The notes beneath the pieces were generated by a model, which made no database searches, was not told the DNA's origin, and saw only the letters and a program-made list of their open reading frames with translations. A stretch of DNA of 64,000 nucleotides from Brachyhypopomus gauderio (Eukaryota; Chordata; Actinopteri; Gymnotiformes; Hypopomidae), in NCBI RefSeq assembly GCF_052324685.1, contig NC_135212.1, forward strand, positions 18,261,548 through 18,325,547, read 5' to 3'. The translations under genes and the position numbers were made by a program. Shown here piece by piece: positions 58,050 through 64,000 of the stretch; the stretch's first letter is position 1, and every line of letters starts with the position of its first letter.

Positions 58050-61000
58050 GACAAAGTCCTGATGAGAGGAACACCGAAGACCTCGCGGGCGGCCAGAAGA
58101 TGGGGAGGACGGAAAACTGCCCCACAAAGACAAGCAGAACGGCAGAGTTTGTTCGTTCTCGTGTATATACAGGTCAAAGTAACTGCAGTACCGTGTTTGC
58201 TGCAATATCATGGATGTAGCTACACATCTGCGATGCCACTTTATAGGACTTCTCAAAACTCCATTACCATTCTGTTTTGTTGCATTCTATAGTCTGATTT
58301 ATCCAGTATAGACAATGTCATGAAAGCACCGAGTATCGTTATTGGGTGTCTCTCTGGGTGGACCATGAAGTGCAAGGTGCTATCAGTACCAATGGCACTG
58401 AACACTAATATCAGTGCTAATCACTAGCATAACTGAACACTAATATCAGCGCTAATCACAAACGTCACTGAACACTAATATCAGTGCTAATCACTAGCAT
58501 CACTGAACACTAATATCAGTGCTAATCACTAGCATCACTGAACACTAATATCATTGCTAATCACAAACGACACAACACTAATATCAGTGCTAATCACTAG
58601 CATCACTGAACACTAATATCAGCGCTAATCACAAACGTCACTGAACACTAATATCAGTGCTAATCACTAGCATCACTGAACACTAATATCAGTGCTAATC
58701 ACTAACATCACTGAACACTAATATCAGCGCTAATCACAAACGTCACTGAACACTAATATCAGCGCTAATCACAAACGTCACTGAACACTAATATCAGCAT
58801 GAATCACTAGCATCACTGAACACTAATATCAGCGCTAATCAGTGCTAATATCAGTGCTAATCACTAACATCACTGAACACTAATATCAGTGCTAATCACA
58901 AACGTCACTGAACACTAATATCAGCACTAATCACTAGCATCACTGAACACTAATATCAGCGCTAATCACAAACATCACTGAACACTAATATCAGCGCTAA
59001 TCACTAGCAGCACACTGAATACTAATATCAGCACTAATCACACATGTCACTGAACACTAATATCAGCGCTAATCACATGTCACTGAACACTAATATCAGC
59101 GCTAATCACAAACATCACTGAACATTAATATCAGCGCTAATCACTAGCATCACTGAACACTAATATTTGCGCTAATCACAAATGTCACTGAACACTAATA
59201 TCAGCACAAATCACTAGCGTCACTGAACACTAATATCAGCGCTTATCACAAACGTCACTGATCAATAACATCAGTGCTACTCACTAATGTCACTGAGCAC
59301 TTATATCAGCACTTGTGACTAATGTCACTGAACACTAATATCATCACTTATCACTAATGTCACTGAACATATCAGCAATTAACACTAATGTCATGGGTTG
59401 GTAGCCCAGCAGCTCAAATACTAATAAATACTCTACAAATACTAATAAATATGTCCAGAGCATCTGCCCCATCCTGGAACGGCAGGTACAACTCAGCTTT
59501 AATACCTGTAACAATGTAGCTCGAGACATTTTAACATTACTTACAATTGCAAAAGGCACCATTCCCCCCCCCCCCCCCCCCACTCCTGTCTTCCATGTCT
59601 CTGGAACTGGCTCTCTTGCCCACGGGCAGTTTCACCTCTTGCTTAGTTCTGCTCTGGTCTGTGGTCATGTGGATTCTGCCTCTACATGGAAACACCAATA
59701 CAGGTGGCAAAGCTTCACATGACAAAAAACACTGATGAATAAATGAAAAGTGAGAGAGCCGCTACAATGCTGCACGTCACTGATGGTTTTGCAATGTCAT
59801 GGCAGATAAATCAATGCAGCTGCATGAATCATGCATTATTGTAAATCAGCAAAAACACAAGATCTACCGAGCCAGCAGTTATCGCCATAGCAAGCACGAA
59901 CAGGATCAACTCAGTTAGTACACTACAAAGCCATGCCAGAAGATGAGTCACTCTATTGCAAGATGACTTTCCTGGTCGTTGTTTTTTTTCTGAGCACAAC
60001 AACAATTAATAGCAACACCGCATGAGAAGAAAGCATCGCTCTGTTAGGGGTGGACTGAGACGAGGTCGGCATGGCCCGGAGACGCATGTACCTGGACCAA
60101 GAAAACCGTACTCCAGGGTGGGAATGTTCTTGCAGTGCCCGCCCGCCTGGGATGAGAAAAACAATTCAATCAGCTGCCGCGTGGTAATCTGCGCAGGGGC
60201 CCTGCCCGCCGGGATGGCCACAGTCTGATGGGTCAATGGAAACAAAGCATTATGGGAAAGGATGCCAGCCAGCCATGTTAGGCAGACGGAGACGATGGGG
60301 AGAGAGGCTGGGGAGAAGCTGGACGGGGGGGTGTGGGGCAGATTAGAGTGACTTTAAGCTGAAGAGGTGTCTGATGTCAGAATTACTTGAATTACTAGTT
60401 TTTTTGTTTGTTTGTTTCTGTTGCTATATATGCGAAGTAATGACTCTTTGCAGCTGTACGGTAGAGAAAATCTTCAAGCTTCAAGTCTTTAGCTTTTAAG
60501 AGAAGAAAACATTTGCATGCCAAACTAAATAATTCCTCATGTCTAGTGAGCAGTGGGTTTATGGGGGTAAAATGAGAAGATCTGTTCAAAGAAAAGTTGT
60601 TAAAATGAACACTGATATATATATATAAGGACAGGGGCCACATGTTATGCTATCTTATACATTTCTGGCAGGTATGTTGACAGAGTTAATCTGCATTGAG
60701 AGCAGGATCCCCACTGCTAACAGGAACGGAGACGCAGGCGGGACAGAGCTGTGCGTAAGGAGGGGGACACACTGTGTTGAGCCTGCCGTCTGACCTGACT
60801 GTTGGGGGGGTAGCTGAACAGCTCCCCCTTGGGGTTCTTCATGGTGCAGGAGATGGAGCGGTTCATGAGCCTGGCCACTCTTAGCTCAGGCACGCTCAGT
60901 TTGCCCTTCAGTACCGTGTCCTGGATGAGTGGGAAACTGGGAGACCTGGAGCCAAGATGGAGGCCATGGCCATGATGAATTCTGACACATCACATATGCA

Positions 61001-63720
61001 TGCACAGACTCACATTATCTAGAAGACAAAAAAGGTTATAAAAACGGCACACGGTAAAGTCTGCATCATCTTTCAACTCAGTAATCATTTCACAAATGGA
61101 AATTAAGTCTTCTGCTACAAGCTGTACATTTTGAGTACAGCTATTTATAAAGGACTGTAAATGCCTATTAAGGCAGAAGCATTTACATTTCCACTGTCAA
61201 AACCCAGAACCAGAAATTAATATTAAAATGAATTATCATATTCAGGAGACAAAAAACTTAGCATGTCTAGTATTTGGATGACAGCACAGAGACAGCTCTT
61301 CACTTGCAATTAGAACTACACACCAGCACCCAACAAACCTCCTATGTTTGATTTGTCATAAAAAAATGTCACTGAAATTGCTTAGTGTCATAACTGCAGC
61401 TTGACAAATTGTACAGTCATACAAAAGCAGGCTGGTAAACTATCATCCCAGGAGCAGAAACACAGCTAATGATAAAGGAGGCAGACATGACTGTCATACT
61501 TTGGGATTGGGGAGAAGATACTGAGGCCTGCACGGAACTTCTTAATGGTCCCTCCCGCCTTGAACCAGCTGTGCCGCTTCTCCTGCTGGGCTTTGAGGAA
61601 CTCATTACTCAGATGTTTTCCATTGCTGTGAGGTGAACGTGCTCAGGATCCTGGAGGGAATATAGCAGCTATTTCAGCGTGAGACCTTTTTTTTTTAAGA
61701 AGGAGAAAAGAGCGGCCCAACTCTGTGGCTGAAGGAGTCACGGGGCAGGAAGCCCCGGCTCTGATGCAGCTGTTGGCAAACGCAGTGCTGAAAATAAATG
61801 ACAAGGACCAGAAGCAGAAGCACTCACTTCTTCAGCTGAAGTCCGAGGCTGAAGCCATCTTTGTTGGAGGGCTGAAACACTTCCACGGATGGCTCTGTGA
61901 CAGAGGATAAAATGAACACCATAATACTGCAAATCCTAAGAAAAGCTAAGTTAGAACACATACACACACACCTGCACAGGCCACACACACACACACACTG
62001 CTTACCTGGTCCATCCAGGTATTGTGAAAGGGAGAATCGGAGCCGAAGGATGATGGGTTCTGTTCGAATGACTTTCCAGGCTGTCGCCACTTCCTCCTAC
62101 ACACAGAAACAGACACAGCACAATTACGTCTACCACAACACACCAGGAAATGCTTATGTCTGTTGTAATGACTGAAAACTACGTCTATGGCATAAACGTC
62201 ATAAAAAAAGAACCATTACACACATCGAGGAAACTGATGTTGATGTGAAGGTCAATATCCACGTCATCAATCGTCCCGTACTCTCTGTGCAGGAACAAAC
62301 AAGGACAGAACCAGATCCACAATGTTACATTTGGGATCTTTAAACAAATAACTGACACACAGAGCAGTCAATCTGGCGGTGAATCATGGAAACATATAAT
62401 GATGCGGTGGACCGACCGACATGGACCAAGAGAATGAAGGAACCTTCTGGAACACGTGCAAAAATAGCAAAAGAAGGGCCCGGGTGGCTGAGGACCGCTC
62501 TGCACCTGATTGCCACGGCACTGTCCGTGTAAATGTCTTTCACGGCCTCGATGTCGGCGTCCAGCTGGGGGTGTCGGTACAGGTCAGCCGCACAGCTGCC
62601 CTGCAGGTGGAGGAGAGTGGGTCTGTTACAGGCTCCACACCCACACCCACTTACCCCACAGCTGCACACCCTCAGCAAGGTTTAGAGTACTTGTAGTATT
62701 AGTATTTAGTACTGCTACTCTGTGCATATATTATATTTCATCAATCTAAATTAGATTCAGAGATTAGGCACTATTGTTTTGTATGATCGCATTTGTAGGA
62801 GCTTTAAAATGGCTCGAGAGGCACCACTGGAAAACCAAATAAGCATTTAATGCTTGACATGGTTGACATTCAAAACAGAACAATTAACAATAAACTAGGA
62901 CTGTAAAAAACACCGCTAAACAAACCCTTTTACTCAAAAGTCACAGTAGAATCCACCATTGGTTTATTAACCAATGATCTCTTTCATTCCCACCCATTTA
63001 ATATGTATTGAAAACTAGGCTAATCTCTAAAACGTCAAGAAAGTAGGATAGCCCATCAATCAAAAGTGAAGACTTCTCTAAATTACCTCCCAAGAAGACC
63101 ACTCTTTTAATAAGGGTCATTTTGTAGAATAAGGGTCATTTCTTATCCATTAAGAAGTTATAGTCATTACACAACCTGAGACTACAAAATTAAGTTAAGG
63201 TTAAGGTTAATATTAAGGTGCAAGTAATACATGCTGAAATGGGCTGTTCACCTGAATTCCATACAAGAACTGTTCTGGCTCATTCTCCCCATCCGAGTCC
63301 TCATCTGTCCAACACTGGCCTTTGATGTCCTGCTGAGAAGCAAAATGCTTGAAGGACAAATCACAGATGTCCTCAAAACCTAACACGTTAAAAATTTAAA
63401 GACGTCTTCCAGATGACCTTTGTTTAGCGTGAGGGACACAGAGAATACAGAGAACACGGCATGATATTTGGAGAACAGCTAGGTTGCTGTTCTATTGCCA
63501 CCTGAACTGTCAGTTCACGTTATTTCAGGCAACCCACATATATCAGTTTGAAGATGTCACGTGAAGGACCGATTGAACTCTAAAGCAATGAACAGTACGT
63601 TTATATAACTAAGTAACATTTGAAATCTCCGTAACAAAGCGAACTGATAATTTTGAGCCTAGAAAAGCTACAGTAATTTCAATGTTCTTGGTAATGTGGC
63701 CTTACCATTGGGTCAGTCAT
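54632..63720 (-). CDS. parp6: PARP6, mono-ADP-ribosyltransferase; 17 exons, 3' end missing, three frameshifts
   Basis: Minus-strand exons: 63706-63720, 63252-63332, 62506-62600, 62224-62284, 62006-62096, 61828-61894, 61500-61650, 60795-60945, 60092-60146 (or to 60224), 57909-58004, 57630-57722, 57375-57499, 56555-56620, 56234-56301, 55987-56035, 55705-55817, 54632-54704. Splice phases agree and the translation follows human PARP6 closely; PARP8 lacks the SWFKAGGTIKKFRAGLSIF block. The start ATG at 63720 is directly preceded by an in-frame TAA. Features: acidic N-terminus, a Cys/His-rich segment (NEYCVVCDEQHVFQ...VCTRELC), and the beginning of the catalytic fold with the NAD-binding His (HGSHIENWHS). 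The family makes mono-ADP-ribose and is linked to cell-cycle control and dendrite growth. The catalytic Tyr and C-terminus lie beyond the gap. Exons 7, 9 and 12 each carry a one-base indel. Confidence 0.93.
54822..54889. repeat. (GT)n microsatellite in PARP6 intron
   Basis: About 34 GT units, followed by TTTATATATATATTTG. Confidence 0.96.
55073..55090 (+). promoter_or_regulatory. CTCF-like motif in PARP6 intron
   Basis: CTCCACAAGAGGGTGCTA, a fair match to the CTCF core. Motif match only. Confidence 0.35.
55705..55817 (-). CDS. parp6: PARP6 exon 16
   Basis: Encodes QLKFMHTSHQFLLLSSPPAK then EARFRTAKKLYGSTFAF and the first two bases of the His codon. The acceptor is another tandem CAGCAG, with a poor pyrimidine tract. 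Confidence 0.94.
55987..56035 (-). CDS. parp6: PARP6 exon 15
   Basis: Completes Trp, then IISSNRSHIVKLPLSR. Donor GTACAG. Confidence 0.95.
56234..56301 (-). CDS. parp6: PARP6 exon 14
   Basis: Encodes GSYLEIKKQMDKLDPLAHPL then LQ and the first two bases of Trp. A 12-C run lies just upstream of the acceptor TTTACAG. Confidence 0.95.
56555..56620 (-). CDS. parp6: PARP6 exon 13
   Basis: Encodes KKNYERLQKALDSVMSIREM then TQ, identical to human. Confidence 0.96.
57375..57499 (-). CDS. parp6: PARP6 exon 12, with -1 frameshift
   Basis: Encodes VVDLLVAMCRAALESPRKSI and IFEPYPSV, then after a missing base DPNDPKTLAFNPK. Observed 125 nt, expected 126: the VVD codons read GTGTGGAC instead of nine bases (about 57409-57416). 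Splice sites are intact. Confidence 0.93.
57630..57722 (-). CDS. parp6: PARP6 exon 11
   Basis: Encodes PAVCTRELCVFSFYTLGVMS then GAAEEVATGAE, identical to human over its length. Donor GTATAG. Confidence 0.96.
57909..58004 (-). CDS. parp6: PARP6 exon 10
   Basis: Encodes IMKYSEQRIPTLNEYCVVCD then EQHVFQNGSMLK (32 codons, phase 0). It holds the first Cys pair of the Cys-rich segment. The acceptor CTCCTCCCAG is preceded by a 30-C homopolymer. Confidence 0.96.
58018..58047. repeat. 30-G homopolymer
   Basis: On the PARP6 coding strand this is C30, 13 bases upstream of the exon 10 acceptor, so it acts as part of its pyrimidine tract. Confidence 0.95.
58392..59393. repeat. 35-bp minisatellite, about 28 copies, in PARP6 intron
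   Basis: The unit is CACTGAACACTAATATCAGC followed by GCTAATCACTAGCAT. Two alternating variant endings occur (CTAGCAT or CAAACGT), giving a partial higher-order pattern. Copies at both ends are more diverged. Confidence 0.96.
59394..60091. other. parp6: PARP6 intron
   Basis: Unique sequence with a poly-C run at about 59567-59581. No exon is recognised. Confidence 0.7.
60092..60146 (-). CDS. parp6: PARP6 exon 9, with +1 base; optional 78-nt 5' extension
   Basis: Encodes AGGHCKNIPTLEYGFL and should continue VQ into IMKY of the next exon. One surplus base (CC at 60097-60098) makes the exon 55 nt where 54 is needed. A second in-phase acceptor (CATCAG, exon from 60224) would add TVAIPAGRAPAQITTRQLIE then LFFSSQ. 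Human PARP6 also has a variable segment here. Confidence 0.85.
60795..60945 (-). CDS. parp6: PARP6 exon 8
   Basis: Encodes SPSFPLIQDTVLKGKLSVPE, LRVARLMNRSISCTMKNPKG and ELFSYPPNSQ. Acceptor GGCTCCAG, donor GTCAGA. Confidence 0.95.
60946..61499. other. parp6: PARP6 intron 7
   Basis: Unique AT-rich sequence; nothing else is seen. Confidence 0.7.
61500..61650 (-). CDS. parp6: PARP6 exon 7, with +1 frameshift
   Basis: Encodes ILSTFTSQQWK, then after one surplus A, HLSNEFLKAQQEKRHSWFK and AGGTIKKFRAGLSIFSPIP. The exon is 151 nt where its phases require 150. The extra base is in the TTTT run at 61616-61619 (AAAA on the coding strand; AAA expected). Splice sites are intact. Confidence 0.93.
61828..61894 (-). 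CDS. parp6: PARP6 exon 6
   Basis: Encodes EPSVEVFQPSNKDGFSLGLQ then LK, ending in phase 2. Donor GTGAGT. Confidence 0.95.
62006..62096 (-). CDS. parp6: PARP6 exon 5
   Basis: Encodes EEVATAWKVIRTEPIILRLR then FSLSQYLDGP. Donor GTAAGC. Confidence 0.96.
62224..62284 (-). CDS. parp6: PARP6 exon 4
   Basis: Completes Arg, then EYGTIDDVDIDLHINISFLD, identical to human. Donor GTGTGT. Confidence 0.95.
62506..62600 (-). CDS. parp6: PARP6 exon 3
   Basis: Encodes GSCAADLYRHPQLDADIEAV then KDIYTDSAVAI, ending in phase 2 at AG|GTGCAG. Confidence 0.95.
62601..63251. other. parp6: PARP6 intron 2
   Basis: Unique AT-rich sequence with a short GGTTAA-type repeat near 63.2 kb; no exon is seen. Confidence 0.7.
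63252..63332 (-). CDS. parp6: PARP6 exon 2
   Basis: Encodes QDIKGQCWTDEDSDGENEPE followed by QFLYGIQ, aligned with human MDIKGQFWNDDDSEGDNESE. The acceptor is a tandem CAGCAG: use of the second AG removes one Gln and gives MDIKGQ exactly as in human. Confidence 0.92.
63706..63720 (-). CDS. parp6: PARP6 exon 1 (start codon)
   Basis: ATG ACT GAC CCA ATG, then donor GTAAGG; phase 0. An in-frame TAA immediately precedes the ATG. Human PARP6 begins MDIKGQ, so this small leader (MTDP) differs and the final ATG of this exon may equal the human start. Confidence 0.65.
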
Positions 63721-64000
63721 TTACAGAGGCACCTTAGAGAGGGAGAGATTGTCCCCATCCATATCACGTCAAGCACCCCAAAGACACGGAACGTCCTGCT
63801 TCAGTGGGTCCTGCACTTCTGCTGCTCCAGAAGGAAAAACATACAGACGAGGACAGATTAACGGCTGTCCACCGGAGAATGAGAAACTGCAAGATCAAGA
63901 TGGTGAGAAAGAGCTGAACTGAGTTTATGTGAGATTTAAATGGACGGTAAAGTTTACCGAGCCTCCTTTTTCATTTCGAATGAGTACTTCAGGGTCCACT
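63721..64000 (-). other. parp6: PARP6 5' UTR or upstream region
   Basis: Sequence immediately upstream of the start codon. The in-frame TAA next to the ATG closes the frame. No promoter element could be identified with confidence. Confidence 0.4.

Overview
The window is nuclear DNA of a vertebrate, most likely a teleost fish. Genes are split by introns with consensus GT/AG sites. Dinucleotide (GT/CA) microsatellites are long and frequent, there are about a dozen minisatellite arrays, and fish-type short repeats are present (a V-SINE-like element and a fold-back MITE). Four conserved vertebrate genes can be recognised by protein sequence; the species cannot be fixed from the sequence alone.

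Layout. (1) About 1.6-16.5 kb, + strand: FAM168A (TCRP1). Six coding exons give a complete 235-residue protein, including a 126-nt cassette exon; there is a candidate in-frame upstream exon and a probable small intron just after the stop codon. (2) 16.5-31.4 kb: intergenic, with minisatellites, a V-SINE-like element, a fold-back MITE and long GT arrays. (3) 31.4-32.4 kb, + strand: an intact, single-exon P2RY6 (UDP-type purinergic GPCR). (4) 34.8-39.1 kb, + strand: the giant first coding exon of ARHGEF17 (1433 codons) ending at a good splice donor. Its Dbl-homology and later exons are not seen. (5) 39.1-53.5 kb: presumed ARHGEF17 intron 1, repeat-rich. (6) 53501-54000: exactly 500 Ns. (7) 54.6-63.7 kb, - strand: 17 exons of PARP6, from the start codon to the first part of the catalytic domain. 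The 3' end is missing at the gap and three exons carry single-base indels.

FAM168A, P2RY6 and ARHGEF17 are also neighbours on human 11q13, but in a different order and orientation. PARP6 is on another human chromosome, so the join across the N gap is suspect.

The most unusual observation is in FAM168A. The boundary between the first known coding exon and its intron, including the 5' splice site, has become a 21-bp minisatellite of 13 units. It carries 12 consecutive donor-like sites, all in the same phase, with an open frame throughout. In principle this could produce a ladder of FAM168A proteins differing by seven-residue steps.
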